Source: Ischnura elegans
Taxonomy: Eukaryota > Arthropoda > Insecta > Odonata > Coenagrionidae
Reading direction: 5' to 3'
Assembly (NCBI RefSeq): GCF_921293095.1
Contig: NC_060259.1
Span: 4,526,001 to 4,590,000 of the forward strand
Length of the DNA stretch: 64,000 nt
A program made the position numbers and the translations under genes. The notes beneath the pieces are model-generated. The model made no database searches and had not been told where the DNA came from. It was given only the letters and a program-made list of their open reading frames with translations. Shown piece after piece: positions 44,101 to 56,065 of this stretch (positions are counted from its first letter, which is position 1; each line of letters begins with the position of its first letter).

Positions 44101-46400
44101 CTCAAAATAATAACAAATGTAACACCGAACGCTCTTATTTTCAAAACTTGGGCGGAATTCTCTATCTCAATGCACGTTCTCATTTTTCAAACGAAGGCTT
44201 GAGTGCAGTTGCAATCGCTCAAAGAAATAACGAATGTCACAACGTTCGCTCTTATTTTAAAAGCTTGGACGGAATTCTCTATCTCAATGCACGTTCTCAT
44301 TTTTCAAAACAAGGCTTGAGTGCAGTTGCAATCCCTCAAAAAAATAACAAATGTAACAACGAACGCTCTTATTTACAAAGCTTGGGCGGAATTCTCTCTC
44401 TCAATGCACGTTCTCATTTTTCAAATCAAGGCTTGAGTGCAGTTGCAATCGCTCAAAGAAATAGCAAATGTTACAACGTTCGCTCTTATTTTCAAAGCAT
44501 GGACGGAATTCTCTATCTCCATGCACGTTCTCATTATTCAAATCAAGGCTTGAGGTCAGTTGCAATAGCTCAAATAAATAGCATATGTCACAACGTTCGC
44601 TCTTATTTTCAAAGCTAGGACGGAATTCGCTACCTCAATGCACGTTCTCATTATTCAAATCAAGGCTTGAGTGCAGTTGCAATCGCTCAAAGAAATAGCA
44701 AATGTCACACGTTCGCTCTTATTTTCAAAGCTTGGACGAAATTCTCTTTCTCAATGCACGTTCTAATTTTTTAAATCAAGGCTTGATTGCAGTTGATATC
44801 GCTCAAAGAAATAACAAATGTTACAACGTTCGCTCATATTTTCAAAGCTTGGACGGAATTATTTATCTCAATGCAGGTTCTCATTTTTCAAATCAAGGCT
44901 TGAGTGCAGATGCAATCGCTCAAAGAAATAGCAAATGTTTCAACGTTCGCTCTTATTTTCAAAACTTGGACGGAATTCTCTATCTCAATGCACGTTCTCA
45001 TTATTCAAATCAAGGCTCTAGTGCAGTTGCAATCATACATAAAAAAAACAAATGTCACAACGTATGCTCTTATTTTAAAGCATGTTTGGAATTCTCTATC
45101 TCCATGCACGTACTTTTTTTTCAAATCAAGGCTTGAGTGCAGTTGCAATCGCTCAAAATAATAACAAATGTTACAACGAACACTCTTATTTTCAAAGCTT
45201 GGGCGGAATTCTCTATCTAAATGCACGTTCTTAGTTTTCAAATCAAGGCTTGAGTGCAGTTGCAATCGTTCAAGGAAATAGCAAATGTCACACCGTTCGC
45301 TCTTATTTTAAAGGCTTGGACGGAATTCTCTATCTCAAAGCACGTTCTCATTTTTCAAATCAAGGCTTGAGTGCAGTTGCAATCGCTCAAAGAAATAGCA
45401 AATGTCACACCGTTCGCTCTTATTTTAAAGGCTTGGACGGAATTCTCTATCTCAATGCACGTTCTCATTTTTCAAATCAAGGCTTGCGTGCAGTTGCAAT
45501 CGCTCAAAGAAATAGCAAATGTCACAATGTTTGCTCTTATTTTCAAAGCTTGGACTGAATTCTTTATCTCAATGCACGTTCTCATTTTTCAAATCAACGT
45601 TTGAGTGCAGTTGCAATCGCTCAAAGAAATAGCAAATGTCACACCGTTCGCTCTTATTTTAAAGGCTTGGACGGAATTCTCTATCTCAATGAACGTTCTC
45701 ATTTTTCAAATCATGGCTTGAGTGCAGTTGCAATCCCTCAAAGAAATAACAAATGTCAGAATGTTCACTCATATTTTCAAAGCTTGGACGAAATTCCTTA
45801 TCTCAATGTATGTTCTCATTTTTCAAATCAAGGCTTGATTGCAGTTGCAATCGCACAAATAAATAGCAAATGTCACAACGTTCGCTCTTATTTTCAAAGC
45901 TAGGACGGAATTCTCTATCTCAATGCACGTTTTCATTTTTTATAAATGAAGGCTTGAGTGCAGCTGCAATCGTTCAAAAAAATTACAAATGTCATAATGT
46001 TCGCTCCTATTTTCAAAGCTTGGGCGGAGTTCTCTCTCTGACTGCACATTCTCATTTTTCAAATCTAGGCTTGAGTGCAGTTGCAATCGCTCAAAGAAAT
46101 AGCAAATGTTACAAGGTTCGCTCTTATTTTCAAGGCTTGGGCGGAATTCTCTATCTCAGTGCACGTTCTCATTTTTCAAATCAAGGCTTGAGTGCAGTTG
46201 CAATCGCTCAAAGAAATAGCAAATGTCACATCGTTCGCTCTTATTTTCAAAGCTTGAACGGAATTCTCTCTCTCAATGCACGTTCTCATTTTTCAAATCA
46301 AGGCTTGAGTGCAGTTGCAATCGCTCAAAGAAATAGTAAGAGTCACAACATTCGCTCTTATTTTCAAAGCTTTGGCGGAATTCTCTATCTCAGTGCACGT
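41171..46400 (+). repeat. 117-bp satellite array, third part (about 45 units)
   Basis: The same 117-bp unit as at 27.5-37.4 kb but in the opposite orientation. Most units are exact multiples in length, so frames stay open for up to 479 codons. Single-base indels at several units (for example near 43300, 44705 and 45540) shift them. Unit subtypes are visible, such as a variant with TTTTCAGCTCTTGGGC instead of TTTTCAAAGCTTGGAC. Confidence 0.9.
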
Positions 46401-46716
46401 TAGGGTGCCTCGTTTTGCCACTTTTTTTTAGGATCGAATCGTAATACCCGGGAAAAGTTGCGTACCTGGCCGGGTATTACAGATATGATTTTTTTTCAAA
46501 ATCGGTTAATATCTTCTGTTCGCCAATAAGTCTTGAAATTTCGAAATCTTTAACGAAAATCGTTAAAAATGTAAATAATTTTAATTTGGATTTAGCAAGC
46601 ACTAATTTTTTCAAATTGCGTAAAGCATTGGTCTTTCCTTGTTATTTTGGACCAAATATGTCAGCTCTATTCCTTAAATTATCGAGAAAATGACATTTTA
46701 GTAGGGGGAATTTAGC
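46401..46716. other. Unique spacer between two tandem arrays
   Basis: AT-rich DNA with a small inverted motif around CCCGGG (AATACCCGGG ... CCGGGTATT, about 46443-46480). No gene seen. Confidence 0.5.
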
Positions 46717-47820
46717 GACTTTGGCGCATGACGTCACAGCATCATTTACCTTGAATATCTTCCACATTTGAATAGATAAATTTTGGCTTTAAACGGCATA
46801 GCTTTAAGCATTTTATCATCCTTCGAATCCAATCATCAAATATTCTAAGACTCATTCAGGGTCCAAAGTAAGGGTACTAGCATATCCAATTTGAAGAGTT
46901 AGCGTTTTGATAGTAATTACAAAATATGTTTCTCCTTCAATGTTATACGAGAATCACTGATTATTTTTTATGAATAAAAACCTGAAGTCTCAAAAAGTGA
47001 ATAGCGACTTTGGCGCATGACGTCACAGCTTCATCTACCTTTAATATCATTCACATTTGAATAAATAAATTTTTGTTTTAAACGGCATAGCTGAGAGCAT
47101 TTTATCATCCTTCGAATCCAATCATCAAATATTCTAAGACTCATTCAGGGTCCAAAGTAAGGGTTCTAGCGTATCCAATTTGAAGAGTTAGCGTTTTGAT
47201 AGGTATTACAAAATATGTTCCTCCTTCAACGTTATACACGAATCACTGATTATTTTTATGAATAAAAACCTGAAGTCTCAAAAAGTGAATAGCGACTTTG
47301 GCGCATGACGTCACAGCTTCATCTACCTTTAATATCTTTCACATTTCAATAGATAAATTTTTGTTTTAAACGGCATAGCTGAGAGCATTTTATCATCCTT
47401 CGAATCCAATCATCAAATATTCTAAGACTCATTCAGGGTCCAAAGTAAGGGTACTAGCGTATACAATTTGAAGAGTTAGCGTTATGATAGTAATTACAAA
47501 ATATGTTCCTCCTTCAACGTTATACACGAATCACTGATTATTTTTTATGAATAAAAACCTGAAGTCTCAAAAAGTGAGTAGCAACTTTGGCGCATGACGT
47601 CACAGCTTCATCTACCTTTAATATCATCCACATTTGAATAGATAAATTTTTGCTCTAAACGGCATAGCTGTCAACATTTTATTATCCTTCGAATCCAATC
47701 ATCAAATTTCCTAATACTCATTCAGGGTCCAAAGTAAGGACACCAGGGTATCCAATTTGAAGAGTAGGCGTTTTGTTAGTTATTACAGAAAATGTTCCTC
47801 CTTTATCGTAATAGAATCAC
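46717..47820. repeat. 289-bp tandem repeat, about four units
   Basis: Units start with GACTTTGGCGCATGACGTCA at 46717, 47006 and 47294, with a variant at 47583 (spacing 288-289). Each unit keeps the palindrome TGACGTCA (46729, 47018, 47306, 47595), although other parts differ between units. Confidence 0.85.
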
Positions 47821-47822
47821 TA

Positions 47823-50064
47823 ACTCGCACGCTCCACGCGCTCGTTAAGGGGCTCCGCCCCTTAAAACCCCGGTTCCGGCTTCGCCGTCTACATTTGTGG
47901 TCGTTCGAAGACTTTTGAAGTTCGAATAATCTCAACTCGGCTAGGGGCCGGCTTCGCCGGCCAGGGGGTAGGGAGGTGCCCCACTCATTCCTCGGAACGG
48001 CTTCGCCGTTCCTCGCTGACGGGCGGCTTCGCCGCCTGGGGGTTTAGTGTGCCAGAGGGCGAGGGCATTTCGGAACTGTTTCACCGTCATTCGTTTGAGG
48101 GGCGGCTTCGCCGCCCAGAGGTGGGGGGAGTCCACAGCGGTTGCGCCGCTTGAACATCGGGGCGGCTACGCCATCCGGGGGTTGCTGAAGCTCGCCCTCG
48201 CCTACGCCAGTTCCTCGTTGTGGGGCGGCTTCGCCGCCTTGGGGTTGAGGAGCCCCCCGCGGCTGCTCCGCCTAGTCCTTATAAATGGTCTTCCCCACCG
48301 AGAGGGGTGCCCAGGGGGATTCGGGGATTTTAATGTGTTATGCATGCGGTCACCAAAAGTCCACAGTGATCATGTAGCGATGATTGTAAAAGGTAGTGCA
48401 ATGCGGATTAATAGTGGCGACAAGTACCCATAAAAGAAGACTTAATGGCAAGTTTTTCATTTTTTTTCGGGGGGTTCCTACGGAATACCGGGGGTTTTAT
48501 ACTTGTGTTAAACCAGTGGTCACTAAAAGTTCTCATAAATTCCGTGCCGATAAGTCCTAGGGGACCGGAAGAGTGGTCTTACGATTCTTTTCCCTGGAGA
48601 GGCTATTTATTAGAAATTTTTTGGGAGGTTTCACGGGGTTATCGGGGGTTTTAATAAGTGGTAGGGGCACCGGTTAAATTGTGTCGAAAACTATTCGGAA
48701 AGGCGAGTTAAATTTGTTTTATTTTTTTATCGGCGATGTTCCAGGAGGTAATCGGGGGTGTTCTGGTATTTTTTCCCGTATGGTTTACGGTGGCTCGCCC
48801 TCACCAAATATTCCGGATCTAGAGCTCAGAGGGGACGGGTAGTGCGGCGTAATGTTTGCGAGAAGTTCCCAAATAGGAGACTAAATGACACATTTTACAT
48901 TTGGGGGGGATTTCACGGGGATACCGGGGGTTTAAATGTGTGTACTCCTGGCGGTCACCATCCATTCACATAAATTTCGGGGGGATGAGTCGTTGGGGGC
49001 GGTGGAATAGTCACGAAAAGTGCCAAAAAAGTAGACTTATTTGAAAATTTTTTTTTTGGGGGGGGGTGTATGTGGGTTTACCGGGGGTTTATAGGTTTTT
49101 ACTGCCAGCGGTCATCAATCGTCCACATCAATTCCGTAGCGATGAATGGTAAGGATTGGAAAAGCGGCGGAATTGTGACGAAAGGTACCCGACAAGGCTA
49201 CTTATATGCTAATTTTAATTTTTAGGGGGTTTCGGGGGGTTAAAAGATGACGGTACTATATGGTCACATTCATTTACTGTCATGTCTAAAAGAATTGTGC
49301 CCTATGACATCCATATTTCGAAAGTAATACAATAAAAAGCAAACCAGTCCCTGAAAAAGGTTAGCAGTGCCCGCCATTTTTATTTTTTCCCGGTTAATTC
49401 CATTAAATTATTATTAAAATGTTTATGTTTTCTGAAAAACAATGCATAGCTGTATGTAACTACAAAGTTTGAAAGAAATCGGTTGAGTAAAAATTGACAA
49501 AACCTTGTGTTCATCTTTTGAAAATCGTAATTTTCGGTGATTTTCGGAATATTTTAATTTTATTCTCAGTAACCAAGGACGATGAAAGAAAAACGTTACC
49601 TACATTTCGTAGACTATTTTATGAGCATATATAATAATCATTTTCAATATCCTACACCTGTAATTACGACTAGGGGAGCGGAAGTTATGAAATATTTTTC
49701 GAAAAACCAATTTTTGAACGCCATTTTGGCAGATAATTTCTGTAAAAGAAACTTATAACATAACATAATTACGTTACTACATTTACCAGCTTTCAAAAAA
49801 TGCATTAACGATCCGTGTGGCACGCACAGTTCGCGCGCAGTAAAATAAAAACCGGAAGACGGTCCCCGGAAAAAGCGCGATTTCGGCCATTTTGTCGTCC
49901 TAGCGACGACACGTGGCGGAAACTTCCGGTTTTCGGATTTTTCCTCCGAATCATTTCCGGTTCCCCGCACTCGTGCCAAATTTCAGCTCTCCAGCACTTC
50001 TAGAAGTGGTCGGGAATTTGTATCCATCAGTGAGTCAGTCACCACGAGGGCTGTGTATAGATAG
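47823..50064. repeat. Macrosatellite unit 1 (diverged)
   Basis: Begins with a CGC-rich motif and AGGGGCTCCGCCCCT hairpin, followed by about 480 bases of GGCTTCGCC hairpins, then a G-run-rich stretch (48440-49250) and an AT-rich part ending in GTGAGTCAGTCACC and TATAGATAGGACTCG. Compared with later units it is shorter and diverged. No gene is supported. Confidence 0.65.
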
Positions 50065-52910
50065 GACTCGCCGCGCTGCGCGCGCTCGTTAGGGGGCTAC
50101 GCCCCCTAAAACCCCCCCCGCATCCGGCTTCGCCGGCTGCCCCCGCCGGACGGCTTCGCCGTCCCGCCCCCGACTCCTCGGGACGGCTTCGCCGTTCCTC
50201 GCCCGGGGTCGGCTTCGCCGCCCAGATATCGAGGTAGCCCTGTGACGGAGACCCGCTAGTGCCTCGGATTGGCTTCGCCGTTCATCGTGGAAGGGCGGCT
50301 TCGCCGCCCAAGGGTTGGCCGAGTCCCCCCGAGGCGTCGACTCCTGGGAACGGCATCGCCCTTAACGTGATGGGGCGGCTTCGCCGCCCGAGGTTTACTG
50401 TGTCCCCCCGAGCCGTCGACTCCTCCTAACGGCTTCGCCGTTCCTCGTCTGTGGGCGGCTTCGCCGCCCATGGGTTATCCGAGTCCCCCCGAGGCGTCGA
50501 CTCCTGGGAACGGCATCGCCGTTCCTTGTGATGGGCGGCTTCGCCGCCCGAGGTTTACTGTGTCCCCCCGAGCCGTCGCCTCCTCGGAACGGCTTCGCCG
50601 TTCCTCGTGTATGGGCGGCTTCGCCGCCCAAGGGTTACCGGCGTCCTCCCCCCTTAAGCCTCCTCGTGATGGGGCGGATTCGCCGCCCAAGGTTTACATG
50701 TGTCCCCCCGGGAAGTCGACTCCTCTTTACTTTACTCTGTTTCCCCCCGAGCCATCGGCTCCTCGGAACGGCTTCGCCGTTCCTCGCCTGTGGGCGGCTT
50801 CGCCGCCCAAGGGTTATCGGCGCCCTCCCCCCGTAAGCTTCCTCGTGATGGGGCGGCTTCGCCGCCCAAGGCTTGCCAGTGTCCCCCCGAGACGTCGACT
50901 CCTCGGAACGGCTTCGCCGTTCCTCGACTGTGGGCGGCTTTGCCGCCCAAGGGGAATCGGCGCCCTCCCCCCTCGTAAGACACCCATTCGGCTGCTCCAC
51001 GTGTTGGAGCGGAATTGCCGCCCGAGGGTTCTCGGAGGTTTTCCGCGCCTCTGACTCCTCGGAATGGTTCCGTCGTTCCTGGGGCGGGGGCAGCATCGCC
51101 GCCAAGGTTTTCACTCCTCACAGAGCAATGCGTACTACCAGCTATCCCCCATCGTTAACAAAGGCTACCGGGGGATAATGTGGCAGAATGTAGACGCATG
51201 CTAGCCGTGATTGTGGCATTTTAGCTTTTGACGATGTTTTGAAGGTGGTCCGGGGGGTTTCCAGGGTTTGTTTATGAGTGTAGTGACAACGGTCACAATC
51301 ATCCAAAAAAATTCCTTAGCGATGAGTCATAGGAGAAGGGAATTACTGGTAAAATATGCGAAAACACCGAAGAACATGCTACTTACAGAAAAAAAATAAT
51401 TTTTTTTCCCGGTCTTATAGGAAGCCACGTGAAATTTCGAGGGGTTTTCTTGCATAAAAGGTCTTTGTTTACCTACAATAAAAATTCCAGCGATCTAGCT
51501 TTAGGGGAACAATGAATTTTCCCGTATTACTCACATTAAATTACGAATTCTGTGTTCTCCACATAGCGGTGCATAGGCGCTGTAATAAGGCATAACTGGT
51601 GTGAATTTAGTAGCCGTACCTAATGGGGAAGTGGTTTAAAAAAATCGCTTTTAGGTGTCCTTGTCCTGGAAACCATTTTATACCTCTACTATTTTGTTAA
51701 GAAATGTACATTTAAAAATTTGAAGTTTTATTGCGGGTGTGTAAATGGGGCAGGATAATTGAACATGACGCGTAAATATAGCCGACACAATTCCCAGTCC
51801 GAATAAATAAAAACGATACAACTCGGATGAATGGTACAAGAAATATACCACTTATTAAATAATTTTTATTTTTTTGGGTGGGTCCCAGGGGGTTATCGGG
51901 GGACATTTTGTGCTTGTCCCGTATAACGCGGCATCGTTTACCTTCGATAAAAATTTCGGCTCTTTAGCTGTAGTGTAAGCATGGTTTTTCGACGGTGTCA
52001 CCCGTTTAAATTCAATATTCTGCGTTCTCCGGGTAGCGGCACGTAGGGGCACCAAAAAGACGTCACTCACGTTAATTTGGTGTCCGTGCGACGTGTGGAA
52101 GTGGCGAAAAAAAAAATCCGAAAAAGTTAAAATCGTGTGTTGAGGGAATGCAAACTTCACGGCGGATGTGTTGTAAGTTACCAAACGTTGTAGGAGTCGC
52201 AAATTCAATGAAAATACATAATCGTTAATTACTCGAAGTTCGATTAACATGTGGATATCAAAGGATAGCCAAAAAATTAAGAAAAAAATCTAGTATCTTG
52301 CATGAAATTGAATTGGTCCTACGATTATTGCAAATAGGTCAAAAAAATTCCCAAAGTGAGCCCATAAGAAAAGCATTGGAAATTTTAAATTGTTAAAAAA
52401 AATACTTTTAAACAAAAAATTGCAAAGGTGACCACACCAAAAAATCAACCAAAAAATCTAGTGTCTCATACGTTAGGGACTTATTCCTACAACGATCATA
52501 AATTGGTTTTAAAAAAATCCAAAGATAGGCCCAAAAGAAAAGCATTGGAAATTTAAAAAAATTATAAAAAATACTTTCAATCAATATATGGCAAAATGTT
52601 TCGCATCAAAAAATCGCCCAAAAAATCTTGTTTCCGTCAGTGAAATTTCATGTTCCCGTGACATTTTTAAGTAGGCAAATAATGGAATATGTTTAAGTCC
52701 CATAAGGCTCCAATGTTAATTCGGATCGATATATCTCGAAAACCGATCGACTTTTTCGAGTTTTCGGACTTTTCCCCCCGATGAATATTTTTTCTCCTCC
52801 CACGGTGAAAATGTCGTCTTCCCAGGACGTCCGGAAGTGGTCGGGAATTTGTATACGTGAATGAGTGAGTGAGTGAGCTATCTGTCACACATCGGGTTGT
52901 ATATAATATA
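50065..52910. repeat. Macrosatellite unit 2
   Basis: Starts GACTCGCCGCGCTGCGCGCG, then about 1.1 kb of GC-rich hairpin repeats and about 1.8 kb of AT-rich DNA. It ends with (GTGA)n and TATATAATATA. Length 2846. Arg/Pro/Gly-rich open frames over the hairpins on both strands are by-products of palindromic GC-rich sequence. Confidence 0.8.
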
Positions 52911-55900
52911 GACTCGCTGCGCTGCGCGCGCTCGTTAGGGGGCTACGCCCCCTAAAACCCCCCCGCATCCGGCTTCACCGGCTGCCCCCACCGGACGGCT
53001 TCGCCGTCCCACCCGCGACTCCTCGGAACGGCTTAGCCGTTCCTCGTCCGGGGTAGGCTTCGCCGCCCAGATATATAGGTAGCCCTGTGACGGAGACCCA
53101 CTAGTGCCTCGGAACGGCTTTGCCGTTCATCGTAGTAGGGCGGCTTCGCCGCCCAAGGGTTACCCGAGTCCCCCCAAACGTCGACTCCTGGGAACGGCAT
53201 CGCCATTCCTCGTGATGGGGCGGCTTCGCCGCCCGAGGTTAACCGTGTCCCCCCGAGCCGTCGACTCCTCGGAACGGCTTCGCCGTTCCTCGTCTGTGGG
53301 CGGCTTCGCCGCCCAAGGGTTATCCGAGTCCCCCCGAGGCGTCGACTCCTGGGAACGGCATCGCCCTTCCTTGTAATGGGGCGGCTTTGCCGCGCGAAGT
53401 TTACTGTGTCCCCCCGAGCCGTCGACTCCTCGGAACGGCTTCGCCGTTCCTCGTCTATGGGCGGCTTCGCCGCCCAAGGGTTATCGGCGCCCTCCCCCCG
53501 TAAGCCTCCTCGTGATGGGGCGGCTTCGCCGCCCAAGGTTTACATGTGTCCCCTCGGGAAGTCGACTCCTCTTTACTTTACTGTGTTTCCCCCCGAGTCA
53601 TCGACTCCTCGGAACGGCTTCGCCGTTCCTCGCCTCTGGGCGGCTTCGCCGCCCAAGGGTTATCGGCGGTCTCCCCCCGTAAGCTTCCTCGTGATGGGGC
53701 GGCTTCACCGCCCAAGACTTACCAGTGTCTCCGCGAGACGTCGACTCCTCGGAACGGCTTCGCCGTTCCTCGTCTATGGGCGGCTTCGCCGCCCAAGGGT
53801 TATCGGCGCCCTCCCCCCGTAAGCCTTCTCGTGATGGGGCGGCTTCGCCGCCCAAGGTTTACATGTGTCCCCTCGGGAAGTCGATTCCTCTTTACTTTAC
53901 TGTGTTTCCCCCCGAGTCATCGATTCCTCGGACCTGCTTCGCCGTTCCTCGCCTCTGGGCGGCTTCGCCGCCCAAGGGTTATCGGCGCTCTCCCCCCGTA
54001 AGCTTCCTCGTGATGGGGCGGCTTCACCGCCCAAGACTTACCAGTGTCTCCGCGAGACGTCGACTCCTCGGAACGGCTTCGCCGTTCCTCGACTGTGGGC
54101 GGCTTCGGTTATCGGCGCCCTCCCCCCTCGTAAGACACCCATTTGTCTGCTCCACGTGTTGGAGCGGATTTGCCGCCCGAGGGTTCTCGGAGGTTTTCCG
54201 CGCCTCTGACTCCTCGGAATGGCTCCGCCGTTCCTGGGGCGGGGGCAGCTTCGCCGCCAGGGTTTTCACTCCTCACAGAGCAATGCGTACTACCAGCTAT
54301 CCCCCATCGTTTACAAAGGCTACCGGGGGATAATGTGGCAGAATGTAGACGCATGCTAGCCGTGATTGTGGGATTTTAGCTTATGACGATGTTTTGAAGG
54401 TGGTCCGGGGGGTTTCCAGGTTTTTTTATGAGTGTGCTGACAACGGTCGCAATCATCCAAAAAATTCCTTAGCGATGAGTCATAGGAGAAGGGAATTACT
54501 GGTAAAATATGCGAAAACATCGAGGAACATGCTATTTACAGAAAAAAAAGAATTTTTTTCCCCGGTCTTATAGGAAGCCACGTGAAATTTCGAGGGGTTT
54601 TCTTGCATAAAAGGTCTTTGTTTACCTACAATAAAAATTCCAAAGATCTAGCTTTAGGGGAACAATGAATTTTCCCGTATTACTCACATTTATATTATCA
54701 ATTCTGTGTTCTCCACATAGCGGTGCATAGGCGCTGTAATAAGGCATAAGTCGTGTGAATTTCGTAGGCGTACATTATGGGGAAGTGGTTTAAAAAAATC
54801 GCTTGTAGGTGTCCTTGTCCTGGAAGCCATTTTTAATCTCTACTATTTTGTTAAGAAATGTACATTAAAAAATTTGAAGTTTGATTGCGGGTGTGTTTAT
54901 GGGGCAGGATAATTGAACATGACGCGTAAATGTAGCCGACACAATTCCCAGTCCGAATAAATAAAAACGATACAACTCGGATGAATGGTACACGAAATAT
55001 ACCACTTATTAAATAATTTTTATTTTTTTGGGGGGGTCCCAGGGGGTTATCGGGGGATTTTTTGTGCTTGTCCCGTATAACGCGGCATCGTTTACCTTCG
55101 ATAAAAATTTCGGCTCTTTAGCTTTAGCGCAAGCATGGTTTTTCGACGGTGTCACCCGTTTAATCGAAAAATTCTGCGTTCTCCGGGTAGCGGTACGTAG
55201 GGTCACGAAAAAGACGTCTTTCACGTTAATTTGGTGTTCGTACATCGTCGGGAAGTGGCGAAAAAAAATTCCGAAAAATTTAAAATCGTGTGTTGAGGGA
55301 ATGCAAACTTCACGGCGGATGTGTTGTAAGTTACCAAACGTTGTAGGAGTCGCAAATTCAATGAAAATACATAATCGTTAATTACTCGAAGTTTGATTAA
55401 CATGTGGATATCAAGGGATAGCCAAAAAATTAAGAAAAAATCTAGTATCTTGCATTAAATTGAATTGGTCCTACAATTATTGCAAATTGGTCAAAAAAAT
55501 TCCCAAAGTGAGCCCATAAGAAAAGCATTGGAAATTTTAAATTGTTAAAAAAAATACTTTTAAACAAAAAATTGCAAAGGCAACCACACCAAAAAATCAA
55601 CTAAAAAATCTAGTATCTCATACGTTAAGGAATTATTCCTACAACGATTTAAAGTTGGTTTTAAAAAAATCCAAAGATAGGCCCATAAGAAATGCATTGA
55701 AAATTTTAAAAAATTATAAAAAATACTTTAAATCAAAATATGGCATTATGTTTCACATCAAAAAATCGGCCAACAAATCTTGTTTCCGTCAGTGGAATTT
55801 CATGTTCCCGTGACATTTGCAAGTACGCGAAGAATGGAAAAAGTTTTAGTCCCATAAGGCTCCAATGTTAATTCGGATCGATATATCTCGAAAACCGATC

Positions 55901-56065
55901 GACTTTTTCGAGTTTTCGGACTTTTCCCCCCGATGAATATTTTTTCTCCACGACCTGTAAAAATTTCGTCTTCCCAGCACGTCCGGAATTGGTCGGGAAT
56001 TTGTATACGTGAATCAGTGAGTGGTACGTGAGGTATCTGTCACACATCGGGTTGTATATAATATA
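52911..56065. repeat. Macrosatellite unit 3
   Basis: 3155 bp with the same plan as unit 2: start motif at 52911, hairpin half to about 54260, AT-rich half after it. It is nearly identical to unit 4 over almost its whole length at an offset of 3155. Confidence 0.85.
52935..54260. repeat. Micro-hairpin array (GGC-TTC-GCC core), best-preserved example
   Basis: Alternating short palindromes roughly 80-90 bases apart per pair: GGAACGGCTTCGCCGTTCC (53271-53289) and GGGCGGCTTCGCCGCCC (53298-53314), plus GGACGGC/GCCGTCC and AGGGGGC-TAC-GCCCCCT (from 52937). Each is a 5-9 bp stem around a three-base loop (TTC, less often TAC, TGC or TCC). Some copies have decayed stems (for example GGAACGGCATCGCCCTTCC). 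Confidence 0.85.
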
